NCBI GenBank assembly: GCA_041592335.1
Contig: JBFHQE010000001.1
Span: 124,001-188,000 of the forward strand
Direction of reading: 5' to 3'
Length of the DNA: 64,000 bases
From: JBFHQE01 sp041592335
Lineage (GTDB): Bacteria > Pseudomonadota > Gammaproteobacteria > Thiohalobacterales > Thiohalobacteraceae
A program made the position numbers and the translations under genes. Shown here piece by piece: positions 1-8,281 of the stretch (the first letter of the stretch is position 1; the number at the start of each line of letters is the position of its first letter). The notes under the pieces were generated by a model, which worked only from the letters and a program-made list of their open reading frames with translations, did no database searches and was not told where the DNA came from.

Positions 1-111
1 AATTTGAAACGTAAGCGCACCCACGGTTTCCGTGCGCGCATGAGCACCAAGAACGGCCGCGCAGTTATCAAGGCGCGTCGCGCGAAAGGCCGTGCTGCGC
101 TGACAGTCTAA
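1..111 (+). CDS. rpmH: 50S ribosomal protein L34 (C-terminal part)
   Basis: The window opens inside this gene; 36 codons and a TAA stop remain, missing only the first several residues of a protein that is usually 44-46 residues long. The visible product is very basic and keeps the family core K-R-K-R-T-H-G-F-R-A-R-M followed by T-K-N-G-R and the R-R-A-K-G-R-A tail. L34 is a small protein of the large ribosomal subunit. The gene directly precedes rnpA, the classical arrangement next to oriC, so dnaA probably lies just outside the left edge. The promoter is outside the window. Confidence 0.95.
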   Translation, partial: NLKRKRTHGFRARMSTKNGRAVIKARRAKGRAALTV

Positions 112-119
112 CGCTTGTC

Positions 120-491
120 TTGTCGCCTTCACGCGACCAGCGCTTTCCGCGCACCGCGCGGTTGACACGGCCGGCTGAATTCCAACGGGTATTCGCTGGC
201 CGTTTTAAATCGAGTGATCGCCACCTGCTGGTGGCTGCATGTCCCAGTGACAGGCAACGGCCTCGCCTCGGATTGGCAATTTCCCGCAAGGTTTCGCCAC
301 GCGCCACTGTTCGCAACCGGATCAAGCGGATTATTCGTGACTGCTTTCGCCATGAACAGGCAACGCTTGCCCCGTTGGATTTCGTGGTCGTCGGGCGCCC
401 GGGCTTACCGGATATACCGGCCGAGCAATTACGTTCCGCGCTGGTACATCATTGGAAAACATTGAGTCAACGATTATGCGAAGCCTCCTGA
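120..491 (+). CDS. rnpA: Ribonuclease P protein component
   Basis: This small basic protein (about 123 residues) assists the catalytic RNase P RNA in trimming the 5' ends of tRNA precursors. The family signature R-N-R-I-K-R-I-I-R-D-C-F-R is near residues 65-77, preceded by the aromatic/basic N-terminal region F-P-R-T-A-R-L and followed by D-F-V-V-V-G-R. The best start I see is a TTG only 8 bases after the rpmH stop; there is no nearby ATG and other weak codons are possible, so the first few residues are uncertain. Close spacing suggests co-transcription and coupling with rpmH. Its 3' end overlaps yidD by 16 bases. Confidence 0.93.
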   Translation: MSPSRDQRFPRTARLTRPAEFQRVFAGRFKSSDRHLLVAACPSDRQRPRLGLAISRKVSPRATVRNRIKRIIRDCFRHEQATLAPLDFVVVGRPGLPDIPAEQLRSALVHHWKTLSQRLCEAS

Positions 492-691
492 TCCTGCTCA
501 TTCGTGGCTACCAGTATCTGCTCAGTCCCTTTGTCGGCCAGCATTGTCGTTTTCATCCAACTTGTTCTCATTATGCCATCACCGCCATTAGCCGATTTGG
601 CTCTGTCAGGGGGGGGTGGTTAGCATTACGCCGCATTGCACGCTGTCATCCCTGGCAGGCGGGCGGCATTGATCCCGTACCTGATAAATAA
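476..691 (+). CDS. yidD: Membrane protein insertion efficiency factor YidD
   Basis: A 71-residue member of the YidD family, usually about 70-85 residues. It shows the family pattern I-R-G-Y-Q-Y-L-L-S-P-F-V-G-Q-H-C-R-F-H-P-T-C-S-H-Y, with conserved cysteines, and the G-G-W-L-A-L-R-R-I-A-R-C-H-P-W segment. The N-terminal part is an amphipathic helix expected to lie on the inner membrane. An in-frame ATG lies 24 bases upstream, but the chosen ATG places the first residues where the family normally begins. It overlaps rnpA and precedes yidC by 14 bases, so it is probably translated with both; the family is thought to help YidC-dependent insertion. Confidence 0.9.
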   Translation: MRSLLILLIRGYQYLLSPFVGQHCRFHPTCSHYAITAISRFGSVRGGWLALRRIARCHPWQAGGIDPVPDK

Positions 692-705
692 CACAGACTT
701 CGCTA

Positions 706-2352
706 ATGGATAATCAACGCCTCATCTTATTTATGGCCCTCTCATTCGTCTGCTTGCTGTTATGGGAAGCCTGGCAGCAGGACTACGGGCCACAGCCGGA
801 ACCCCAGGCAGAACTGGTTGAGAATGCGGAACAGACAGCCGCCGAACAACGCGCCAGCCTGGCGGGCGATGTGCCCAGCGCGGCGCCCCAGGTAATCAAT
901 GAACCGGACAGCGTCGCGCAGCCGGTCCAGAGTGAACGCATTCTGGTGAAAACCGATGTGTTCGCGATCGAGATCGATACGCGCGGTGGGGATGTTCGCG
1001 AAGCAGATCTGCGGCAGTATCCGGTGAGCCTGGATACACCGGATGAACCGACACGCCTGATGCTGGACGACGGCCATCATCTGTTTATTGCCCAGTCGGG
1101 TTTGCGTACCGCCGACTCGAAGGAACCGACCCACCATGTGATTTACCATGCCGCGCAATCCCGCTATGAAATGCAACCCGGTCTGGATGAACTGGTCGTG
1201 CCCCTGACCTGGACCAGCCCGGAGGGCATAGTTGTCACCAAGCGCTATCGCTTCACGCGTGGCGATTACCTGGTCAAGGTTGAACATGAAGTGATGAACA
1301 ACACGGCCAGCGACTGGCGCGGTCGTCAGTATCGCCAGTTCCAGCGCCGTGACACCACTGCGGAGGACAAGTCTGCCTTCATCTATACCTACACCGGTGG
1401 TGTCATCTACAGCCAGGAAGAAAAATACGAGAAGATTGATTTCGGTGATATGAGCGACAGCGATTTATCGCGCGATATTACCAACGGCTGGGCGGCCATG
1501 ATCCAGCATTATTTCCTCGGTGCCTGGGTGCCCAATCGCGATGAAGCGAATCATTATTATTCCAAGAAGCTGAATAACGGCCAGTATGTACTGGGTCTGG
1601 TCGGGCCAACGCAACTGGTGCCAGCCGGTAGTCGCATGACATTCGAAAGCGGCTTGTTTGTCGGGCCCAAGCTCCAGCATCGCCTGGAAGATATCGCCGA
1701 GGGTCTGGACCTGACGGTGGATTACGGTTACCTGACCGTGCTGGCCAAGCCGGTATTCTGGGTGCTGGAAAAGATACATGGCCTGGTCGGGAACTGGGGA
1801 TGGTCAATTATTATTGTCACCATTCTGATCAAATTGCTGTTCTACAAGCCATCGGAAATGAGTTACAAGTCGATGGCGCAAATGCGCAAGCTGGGTCCGC
1901 GTCTTCAGGCTTTGAAAGAACGTTATGGCGATGACAAGCAAAAGCTGAATCAGGCCATGATGGATATGTATCGCACCGAGAAGATCAATCCACTCGGTGG
2001 CTGTTTGCCGATCCTGATTCAGATTCCGGTGTTCATTGCCCTGTACTGGGTGTTGCTGGAATCGGTTGAAATGCGCCAGGCGCCGTTTGCCCTGTGGATT
2101 AACGATCTGTCGACTAAGGATCCCTATTTCGTGTTGCCGGTGATCATGGGTGTGACCATGTTGATCCAGCAGAAACTGAACCCGGCGCCGATGGATCCGA
2201 TCCAGGCGAAGGTGATGATGATCCTGCCGCTGGTGTTCACGGTGTTCTTTGCCTTCTTCCCATCAGGTTTGGTGTTGTACTGGGTGACGAACAACATGCT
2301 GTCGATTGCGCAGCAGTGGGTGATTACAAAACGGGTTGAGGCGGCTAAGTAA
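706..2352 (+). CDS. yidC: Membrane protein insertase YidC (60 kDa inner-membrane protein)
   Basis: At 548 residues this has the usual Gram-negative YidC length. An N-terminal transmembrane segment (residues 5-20) is followed by the large periplasmic beta-sandwich domain and a C-terminal five-helix insertase core from about residue 345. The core has the familiar G-N-W-G-W-S-I-I-I segment, N-P-L-G-G-C-L-P and F-P-S-G-L-V-L-Y-W. The positive charge in the hydrophilic groove is a lysine near residue 376, where E. coli has arginine. YidC inserts and folds inner-membrane proteins alone or with SecYEG, including ATP synthase subunit c, encoded 13 kb downstream. It follows yidD in the classical rnpA-yidD-yidC order. 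Confidence 0.97.
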   Translation: MDNQRLILFMALSFVCLLLWEAWQQDYGPQPEPQAELVENAEQTAAEQRASLAGDVPSAAPQVINEPDSVAQPVQSERILVKTDVFAIEIDTRGGDVREADLRQYPVSLDTPDEPTRLMLDDGHHLFIAQSGLRTADSKEPTHHVIYHAAQSRYEMQPGLDELVVPLTWTSPEGIVVTKRYRFTRGDYLVKVEHEVMNNTASDWRGRQYRQFQRRDTTAEDKSAFIYTYTGGVIYSQEEKYEKIDFGDMSDSDLSRDITNGWAAMIQHYFLGAWVPNRDEANHYYSKKLNNGQYVLGLVGPTQLVPAGSRMTFESGLFVGPKLQHRLEDIAEGLDLTVDYGYLTVLAKPVFWVLEKIHGLVGNWGWSIIIVTILIKLLFYKPSEMSYKSMAQMRKLGPRLQALKERYGDDKQKLNQAMMDMYRTEKINPLGGCLPILIQIPVFIALYWVLLESVEMRQAPFALWINDLSTKDPYFVLPVIMGVTMLIQQKLNPAPMDPIQAKVMMILPLVFTVFFAFFPSGLVLYWVTNNMLSIAQQWVITKRVEAAK

Positions 2353-2371
2353 GCCGAAGCATTCACAGCCA

Positions 2372-2436
2372 GTGATCAGGGTGTTTTCTCGCGCGACTCA
2401 AAGTCTTTTGGAGCAAGAGAAAACTAACCTGATCAC
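2372..2436. repeat. Imperfect inverted repeat between yidC and mnmE
   Basis: Two arms of about 22-24 bases face each other around a loop of about 19 bases. The outer blocks are GTGATCAGG and CCTGATCAC; the inner blocks are GTTTTCTC and GAGAAAAC, with one two-base mismatch between blocks. No clear T-tract follows on the plus strand, so a simple terminator for yidC is less likely than a larger palindromic element or an mRNA-end structure. The rest of the 246-base gap between the two genes shows no other gene that I can support. Confidence 0.6.
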
Positions 2437-2584
2437 GTTGCCATTATGATTTGCTAGTTAAAGACCTAAGCTCGAATAATTTTTTGTCGCTCAGCCCATA
2501 GAATCCCTTCGGGCTTCATCATGGGTACCTTACCCTGCGGGTCAAGGCAAATAACACCCTTAACTGATCAGTCATTTTTTCTTG

Positions 2585-2590
2585 TAGAAT
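2585..2590 (+). promoter_or_regulatory. Possible -10 element very close to the mnmE start
   Basis: TAGAAT lies only 8 bases before the mnmE ATG. If it is a -10 box, transcription would start within a few bases of the start codon and give a leaderless or nearly leaderless mRNA. A -35 candidate is poor (TTAACT with a 19-base spacer). No Shine-Dalgarno sequence is visible before the ATG, which agrees with this reading. Confidence is limited by the weak -35. Confidence 0.35.
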
Positions 2591-2598
2591 CCATTTGC

Positions 2599-3942
2599 AT
2601 GGATTACATCAAAGACACCATCGCCGCCATTGCCACACCACCCGGTCGTGGCGGTGTCGGTATCGTCAGAGTGTCCGGGGCGGATGTTATCGACATTGCC
2701 ACAAGCCTGCTCGGTAAAATACCCGAGCCTCGCAAGGCAGTTCTGCACCATTTCAAAGATAAAGATAAAAAATCAATCGATCATGGCCTGGTACTGTATT
2801 TCCCCGGCCCAAATTCCTTCACCGGTGAGGACGTACTTGAATTGCAGGGGCATGGCGGTGCCGTCGTCATGGACATGCTGCTGGCACGCGTCTGCGAACT
2901 GGGCGCGCGGATCGCCAAGCCCGGAGAGTTTTCCGAACGCGCTTTTTTCAATGACAAGATCGACCTGGCCCAGGCCGAGGCCATTGCGGATCTGATCGAC
3001 AGCGGCACCGAGGCCGCGGCGCGTGCTGCGATGCGATCGCTCGACGGTGAATTTTCCCAACAGATTCATGCACTGGTCGAGGCGGTTATTGAATTGCGAA
3101 TCTATGTTGAAGCCGCAATCGATTTCCCCGAAGAAGAGATCGACTTTCTGGCAGACCGGCAGGTAACCGATCGCTTGCAGGATATCGAACGGCGATTTTC
3201 TTCACTGCTAAACAATGCCCGGCAGGGTCGCCTGCTGCGTGAAGGCATGACACTGGTTATCGCCGGTCAACCCAATGCCGGTAAATCGAGCCTGCTGAAT
3301 GCGCTGGCGGGACGCGAATCAGCGATTGTGACGGAAATAGCCGGAACCACACGCGATGTATTGCGTGAACATATCGAAATCGATGGTATGCCTCTGCACG
3401 TCATTGATACCGCGGGTTTGCGCGACACCGATGACGTTGTCGAACGTGAAGGCGTCAGGCGCGCCTGGCGGGAGATCGAGCGTGCGGATCGCCTGTTACT
3501 GGTCATCGATGATCAACAGGGATTCACAGCGGAAGATCAGGCGATCCTGGATAGATTACCGGCACAATTACCGCACACGCTGATCTACAATAAAATTGAT
3601 CAAACAGGACGTCCTGCCGAATCGGAAAATGAAAATGTCATTGCGCTGTCCGCCAGGACGCAGCAGGGGCTGGAAGCATTAACAGCGCATCTGAAGCAGG
3701 TGATGGGTTTTGACGACCAGCTACAGGATGGTTTTATCGCACGCCGCCGTCATATCGATGCGCTGCAACGTGCGTTTGAACATGTTAGAAGTGGCAAGAC
3801 ACAGTTGGAACAATCGCGCGCCGGCGAATTGCTCGCGGAAGAGTTGCATCTTGCCCAGCAGGACCTGAATGAAATAACCGGCGTGTTCACCAATGATGAC
3901 TTATTAACGCGAATTTTCAGTTCATTTTGTATTGGCAAGTGA
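2599..3942 (+). CDS. mnmE: tRNA modification GTPase MnmE
   Basis: With MnmG this GTPase installs the 5-aminomethyl or carboxymethylaminomethyl group on wobble uridine 34 of certain tRNAs. The 447-residue protein starts with the folate-binding domain (T-I-A-A-I-A-T-P-P-G-R-G-G-V-G), has a helical middle, and an inserted G domain with G1 G-Q-P-N-A-G-K-S near residue 223, the switch D-T-A-G-L-R-D-T and N-K-I-D. It ends in the family's F-C-I-G-K with the catalytic cysteine. A longer frame exists upstream, but the chosen ATG gives the family N-terminus. Its partner mnmG is 5.4 kb away on the same strand. Confidence 0.96.
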   Translation: MDYIKDTIAAIATPPGRGGVGIVRVSGADVIDIATSLLGKIPEPRKAVLHHFKDKDKKSIDHGLVLYFPGPNSFTGEDVLELQGHGGAVVMDMLLARVCELGARIAKPGEFSERAFFNDKIDLAQAEAIADLIDSGTEAAARAAMRSLDGEFSQQIHALVEAVIELRIYVEAAIDFPEEEIDFLADRQVTDRLQDIERRFSSLLNNARQGRLLREGMTLVIAGQPNAGKSSLLNALAGRESAIVTEIAGTTRDVLREHIEIDGMPLHVIDTAGLRDTDDVVEREGVRRAWREIERADRLLLVIDDQQGFTAEDQAILDRLPAQLPHTLIYNKIDQTGRPAESENENVIALSARTQQGLEALTAHLKQVMGFDDQLQDGFIARRRHIDALQRAFEHVRSGKTQLEQSRAGELLAEELHLAQQDLNEITGVFTNDDLLTRIFSSFCIGK

Positions 3943-3952
3943 TGCGGGATAA

Positions 3953-4630
3953 ATGATGAAACGACTTCCCCTGGTAATCGGTCTTGTGCTGGCCGTTGTT
4001 ATTCTCAATCTCTATATCAACCAGCAGCAAAAGAGCGAGTCACCGCCACCACCACGTCAGCTTGAAGGGTTGCCCTGGCAAATCGACGTTAATGCAAGCG
4101 GGTCTTCAACCGTGTTTGGCGTCACTCTAAACGAGAGCACCCTGGCTGAAGCCGTCAGGGTGCTTGGTCCCGATCATGAAGTGGCGGTCGTCATGGTGCC
4201 GAATGAGCCCGCCGCGCTGGAGGTTTATTATCATCGCTACACGGCGGCAATCTTTACCGGCAAGCTGTTACTGGTTGGGGAGCACGCTGAAGAAACATTA
4301 CAGGGTTTTATCGAACGCGCGGCAAAAGTAAAACCGCTGCAGAGCGGCGCCAGGCTGATTACACTCGATCAGGACGATCTGCCAGCGGCGTTGGCTGCCA
4401 GGGTAACAACGCTGACCTTCGTTCCGTCTATCGCACTGGAAAAAGAGATCGTACTGGAACGTTTTGGTATTCCGGCTGAAACTATCCGCACAAGTGAAAC
4501 CAGCGAACACCTGCTCTATCCAGACAAGGGGCTGGACCTGTTGCTTGACGAGGAAGGTAAGGAAATTTTGCAGTACGTGGCGCCACGAGAGTTCGATTTG
4601 GTGCGCCAGCCGTTACTGCAGTACAAATAA
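3953..4630 (+). CDS. Membrane-anchored protein of unknown function
   Basis: I do not recognise this 225-residue protein. It has one N-terminal hydrophobic segment (residues 5-20) typical of a signal anchor, then a proline-rich linker (P-P-P-P near residue 36) and a mixed alpha/beta domain expected in the periplasm. The segment V-T-L-N-E-S-T-L-A-E-A-V-R-V-L-G resembles a helix start seen in small periplasmic binding or assembly domains, but this is only an impression. It begins 10 bases after mnmE and probably shares its transcript, ending at the hairpin that follows. Two adjacent ATG codons are possible starts. Confidence 0.8.
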   Translation: MMKRLPLVIGLVLAVVILNLYINQQQKSESPPPPRQLEGLPWQIDVNASGSSTVFGVTLNESTLAEAVRVLGPDHEVAVVMVPNEPAALEVYYHRYTAAIFTGKLLLVGEHAEETLQGFIERAAKVKPLQSGARLITLDQDDLPAALAARVTTLTFVPSIALEKEIVLERFGIPAETIRTSETSEHLLYPDKGLDLLLDEEGKEILQYVAPREFDLVRQPLLQYK

Positions 4631-4631
4631 C

Positions 4632-4655
4632 AAAGCCGGCAATGCCGGCTTTATT
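4632..4655. terminator. Bidirectional intrinsic terminator between convergent genes
   Basis: A perfect 9-base stem, AAAGCCGGC with a three-base loop and GCCGGCTTT, sits between the plus-strand membrane protein gene and the minus-strand slyD-like gene. The A/T ends of the stem give short U-tracts in both directions, so it can end transcription from either side. Confidence 0.85.
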
Positions 4656-4664
4656 AATCAACTC

Positions 4665-5147
4665 TTAGTGATGATGCCCACCTGGTCCGTGTGCGTGACC
4701 ATGAGAAAGTTCTTCTTCGCTGGCATCGCGAATTTCCATGATCTCCACATCGAATGACAGCACCATGCCCGCCAGTGGGTGATTACCATCAACCGTGACG
4801 GTTTCTTCGGTAACCGCGGTGACAACAACGGAGATCGGTCCCTGATTGGATTCGGCCTCGAAGCGTTGGCCCACCTGGATTTCATCGACACCCTGGAAAG
4901 CGTTACGCGGGACTTCCTGCACCATTTCCGGATGGGACTGGCCGTAACCTTCTTCCGGTTGCACGGTGACGTTCAGCTTGTCGCCAACGGCCTTGCCGAC
5001 CAGCTCTTTTTCCAGGCCGGGAATAATATTCGAAGCGCCATGCAGGTAGGTCAATGGATCCTGTCCTTCCGAGCTATCGATGACCTGTCCGGCAGGGTCT
5101 TTGAGGGTGTAATGAATAGAGACAACTTTGTTTTCGGCAATCTGCAT
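4665..5147 (-). CDS. slyD: FKBP-type peptidyl-prolyl isomerase, SlyD family
   Basis: This 160-residue cytoplasmic protein combines a split FKBP prolyl-isomerase domain with an inserted chaperone flap. Visible landmarks are V-S-I-H-Y-T-L-K-D, the Y-L-H-G-A-S-N-I-I-P-G-L-E turn, E-E-G-Y-G near residue 68, D-G-N-H-P-L-A-G and a histidine-rich tail (H-G-H-A-H-G-P-G-G-H-H-H) that can bind nickel or other metals. E. coli SlyD supplies nickel to hydrogenase and assists folding. The start was placed at the ATG preceding Q-I-A-E-N-K because it has a suitable AGGA upstream and matches the family; an 11-residue extension is possible in frame but unlikely. Confidence 0.93.
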   Translation of the reverse strand: MQIAENKVVSIHYTLKDPAGQVIDSSEGQDPLTYLHGASNIIPGLEKELVGKAVGDKLNVTVQPEEGYGQSHPEMVQEVPRNAFQGVDEIQVGQRFEAESNQGPISVVVTAVTEETVTVDGNHPLAGMVLSFDVEIMEIRDASEEELSHGHAHGPGGHHH

Positions 5148-5219
5148 GAGGAGAATCCTTGAAAATGAGGGTCTGTGCAAAGGGGTATGGGCGAATGGTA
5201 CAGGTTTTTGCCCGGAAAT

Positions 5220-7223
5220 TCAGGCGGCGCGAGGCCTGAAGTCCGCTACCGCCCGCTTGAGTTGCGCCAATTGCACCTGGTTCTGGCCGCGGCCATAGCG
5301 GTGCGCGGTATAGAGCTGGGTGATGCGGCGACTCCGGGTCGCCAGGTCCGGTCGCGCCTGTTCAATGCGGGCAAGATAATCCAGCGGTCCCTCATCCGCG
5401 CGGCGCGCTAAACCGATACGCTCGAGTTTGCGGCAAAATTGCTGGTAAAGCCGTAGCGCTGCATCGGTTTCCAGGGTTTGCCGACGCAGCAGCCACCAGG
5501 CCAGCAAGGCAACAAATACCCCGAACACCAGGGTCATGGCGATGGTAAGCCCACGCCAGGAGACATCCGGAAAACCCAGGTTTCTCAAAAATGTTTGTTG
5601 TCGATCCGGCCCATAGCCAATCACCCATTGATTCCAGCGATGATTCACCGCATCCCAGGCAAGCTGTGCCTGGCGCCAGCTGCGCAGCAGCGCCGTCGTT
5701 TCATCCAGTACAAAATTCACCGGTTCGCCGCGGCGTTGCAGACCGAGATCGATGGATCGCTCGATTCTTTCGGGTGCAACGGCTGCCGTGGGATCGACGC
5801 GTACCCAGCCCTGTTCAGGCAACCAGACTTCGGCCCAGGCATGGGCGTCGGCCTGGCGCACGATCAAATAGTCATCGAATGCGTTCAGCTCGCCACCCTG
5901 GTAACCGGTGACCACGCGGGCGGGGATTCCGGCTGCGCGCATCAGCAGCGTGAAACTTGAGGCGTAGTGTTCGCAGAAACCCTGGCGGGTTTCGAACAGG
6001 AATTCATCGGCGGGGTCATCGCCGAGAAGCGGCGGCGTTAAGGTATAGAAAAAGGGCTCCTGATTGAAAAAACGCAGCGCAGATTTAACGATATCTTCAG
6101 TGCGATTTGCCTGCTGTTGCCATTCTCCAATTAATGCTTTCATGCGGTGAGAAATTGGGTAAGGAACGGATGTGTTATAGGCAAGCGTATTGGTATCTTC
6201 AGATTTGATTTTGTAATCAATCCAGGAAGTCGCCTCGTACTGGATACGGTTATGAAGATCATAGTCCAGTTGCCAATCCAGGGTTGGTTGCTGATGACCT
6301 AAGGGTTGATTGTGGCCTGGCATATCAAGCATGAACAGCCAGCGTTGATTATGTGCTTCGAGGAGCACACTGTATTTTACTCCTGAGCCTGAAGGAATAA
6401 CCTGGGGAGGCGTTGCGTTAATTGGTAGGTTATTAATGGAATCTCGATGCCACCAGCGTTTTCCATTCGTTAACTCAAATGAAGGGCCGCGCCAGTAGCG
6501 TTGTGATGGTGGTGGCGCATCACCCAGAAATTTAACGCGGAAGGCTACGGCATCTGATTGAGCAAGGTTGCTGATGGTGCCCGGTTCCATCTGTCCTGAC
6601 AGGCCGGTCATGCCACTGTGTGCATCGCCGGGTAACCGCCACAAGGGTCCGGGAATGCGCGGGAAAAGAATAAACAACACCAGCATGAGCGGGATGGCCT
6701 GGAGCAGCCACTTTCCGGTCGATGCCAGTAACGCACGCCAGGCAGTCGCCGGTTTGGGAAACGCGATCGACTGCCAGATGGCGATAATCAGCCAACAGGC
6801 TAGCAGGGCATAGACCATCGCCAACAGGGACTGGTGAAACAGGCCACTGACGGCAGTCAGGAAAATTGCCAGAAAGATGACCACGTAGGCATCGCGCCGT
6901 TGCTGCAGTTCGAACATTTTCAGCGCACCCATCAGCACCAGCATGGCGGTGCCGGGTTCGCGCCCGACCAGGCTGCCGTAGGACATCACCAGCAAAACCA
7001 GGCTCAGGGCAATCACCGCAAACTTTACGAGGGCGGCCGGTGGCGGCTGGTTTTTCAAGCCACGCGCTACGCGCCAGCCGATCATCGCCAGCCAGATCAG
7101 GGTAAGCGGGACAGGCAATCGTGCCAGATGTGGCAGTGAGCCGACTATCAACGCAATTGCCAGCCCCCACCAGTGACAAGGTGCCGGATTCCAGGCTGGC
7201 TGGGTTTTATTACCGCGTTTCAT
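5220..7223 (-). CDS. TgpA-like transmembrane transglutaminase-family protein
   Basis: This 667-residue inner-membrane protein has about six hydrophobic helices in residues 15-210 (DUF3488 region), a transglutaminase-like periplasmic core, one more helix near residue 555, and a C-terminal DUF4129-type domain. The catalytic triad is visible: Cys417 in G-F-C-E-H-Y-A, His461 in D-A-H-A-W-A-E-V-W and Asp477 in R-V-D-P-T-A-A-V. Family members with the adjacent MoxR and DUF58 proteins are common, but the natural substrate is unknown; Pseudomonas TgpA is described as essential. The start overlaps the DUF58 stop as ATGA, indicating coupled translation. Confidence 0.9.
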   Translation of the reverse strand: MKRGNKTQPAWNPAPCHWWGLAIALIVGSLPHLARLPVPLTLIWLAMIGWRVARGLKNQPPPAALVKFAVIALSLVLLVMSYGSLVGREPGTAMLVLMGALKMFELQQRRDAYVVIFLAIFLTAVSGLFHQSLLAMVYALLACWLIIAIWQSIAFPKPATAWRALLASTGKWLLQAIPLMLVLFILFPRIPGPLWRLPGDAHSGMTGLSGQMEPGTISNLAQSDAVAFRVKFLGDAPPPSQRYWRGPSFELTNGKRWWHRDSINNLPINATPPQVIPSGSGVKYSVLLEAHNQRWLFMLDMPGHNQPLGHQQPTLDWQLDYDLHNRIQYEATSWIDYKIKSEDTNTLAYNTSVPYPISHRMKALIGEWQQQANRTEDIVKSALRFFNQEPFFYTLTPPLLGDDPADEFLFETRQGFCEHYASSFTLLMRAAGIPARVVTGYQGGELNAFDDYLIVRQADAHAWAEVWLPEQGWVRVDPTAAVAPERIERSIDLGLQRRGEPVNFVLDETTALLRSWRQAQLAWDAVNHRWNQWVIGYGPDRQQTFLRNLGFPDVSWRGLTIAMTLVFGVFVALLAWWLLRRQTLETDAALRLYQQFCRKLERIGLARRADEGPLDYLARIEQARPDLATRSRRITQLYTAHRYGRGQNQVQLAQLKRAVADFRPRAA

Positions 7224-8170
7224 TGAAATTCCGCCAGTGCCGCCAGGCAGCGTCGGCGATGGGCCGCGCCATGGTCGAGTGGCAGGCTGAGATTGGGCAG
7301 ACGCAAACCGTAACGCACCTGCTGACGCTCGGCATCCAGCACCCAGCGGCACAGCTGGCTCAGGCGCAATTCGGGATCGGGCGAACCGAGTTGCTCCCAG
7401 TCGAACCAGCGTTCCTCAACGCGGTCCCCGCCGAAAGTTTTGGTCAGGGGCGGTTGCTCGCGCGCCAGGGCCTTCCAGTTCAGATGCCGGGGCGAGTCTC
7501 CGGGATGATAGTGGCGGAAGCCCTGGAAATCGTCATTGCCACGGCCCTGGTCGCCATCCTGGTTGGGCTTGCGCGCCGCGTCCGGCAGAGGTTCTCCGGC
7601 CGGAACCGGCTTTGGGTACACCAGTGCCTCGGTTTGGAATGCGATATGTGACCAGCAATAGAAAAGCCCAAGGGGATACTGGCTGGACAGGGTTACCTTG
7701 CCAAGCGTTTGCCGACCCCGTTTGCGCGTGCCGCGCGGCAGGCGACAACGGGTTCGCAAATCCGGACCAATTTCGGTCATCACCTGGTGGTCATCACTGG
7801 CAAGTTCGATCGCCTCGCGGGCTCGGTCGGGACTGTTCAACACCAAACTGAAATGCACGGCTTCACCGGCAAACGCCGCTTCCGCATTTTCGATCCTCAC
7901 CGAGATACCGGCCAGGTTGCGGTAGGTGTGCAGCATGGCGGTCAGTGCGAGCCCGGCCAGTAGAAAGGTCATGCCGAACACCAGGCTGTTGTTGTAGTTG
8001 ATCGCCCCGGCCAGCATCACCAGCAGCAGGAAGCTGAAACCAAGACCCAGCCGGGATGGCAGGATAAAAATCCGCTGGCCGGTCAGGGTCACCGGTTCGT
8101 GCAGGGTAGCCTGCGGGGTGCGCGCGGCAAAAAAGCGTTTTAGCGGATTGGGCAGGGCAAGACTGGCCAT
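7220..8170 (-). CDS. DUF58 domain protein
   Basis: The 316-residue protein has two hydrophobic helices near residues 38-80, then a soluble region with the DUF58 signature. The signature reads F-R-H-Y-H-P-G-D-S-P-R-H-L-N-W-K-A-L-A-R, near residue 225, in which arginine, aspartate and tryptophan are typical. DUF58 proteins adopt a von Willebrand A-like fold and are thought to be scaffolds or targets for the MoxR ATPase encoded just upstream. It is the middle gene of a moxR-DUF58-transglutaminase set, with a 111-base AT-rich gap after moxR and a 4-base overlap with the transglutaminase gene. No enzymatic role can be assigned. Confidence 0.9.
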   Translation of the reverse strand: MASLALPNPLKRFFAARTPQATLHEPVTLTGQRIFILPSRLGLGFSFLLLVMLAGAINYNNSLVFGMTFLLAGLALTAMLHTYRNLAGISVRIENAEAAFAGEAVHFSLVLNSPDRAREAIELASDDHQVMTEIGPDLRTRCRLPRGTRKRGRQTLGKVTLSSQYPLGLFYCWSHIAFQTEALVYPKPVPAGEPLPDAARKPNQDGDQGRGNDDFQGFRHYHPGDSPRHLNWKALAREQPPLTKTFGGDRVEERWFDWEQLGSPDPELRLSQLCRWVLDAERQQVRYGLRLPNLSLPLDHGAAHRRRCLAALAEFQ

Positions 8171-8252
8171 AATATTAAATTAAAAGAATACCCTGAATAA
8201 ATAGTTAACATTTAAATATGTAAATACAATAAGTTAAAAATTACTAAATTTA

Positions 8253-8272
8253 TTACTCTAAATATAGAGTAA
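8253..8272 (-). repeat. Small palindrome in the AT-rich moxR-DUF58 spacer
   Basis: TTACTCTA and TAGAGTAA form a perfect 8-base stem around AATA. Read on the minus strand it lies right after the moxR stop and is followed by TAAATTTAGTAATTTTT, which is T-rich but interrupted. It may be a partial terminator, an attenuator or an operator for the downstream pair. The surrounding 111 bases are far more AT-rich than the flanking genes. Confidence 0.5.
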
Positions 8273-8281
8273 ACACCAATA

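Noticed and set aside
4464..4757. A 97-codon plus-strand frame over the convergent terminator
   Set aside because: It spans the 3' ends of two well-supported genes and a terminator in another frame.
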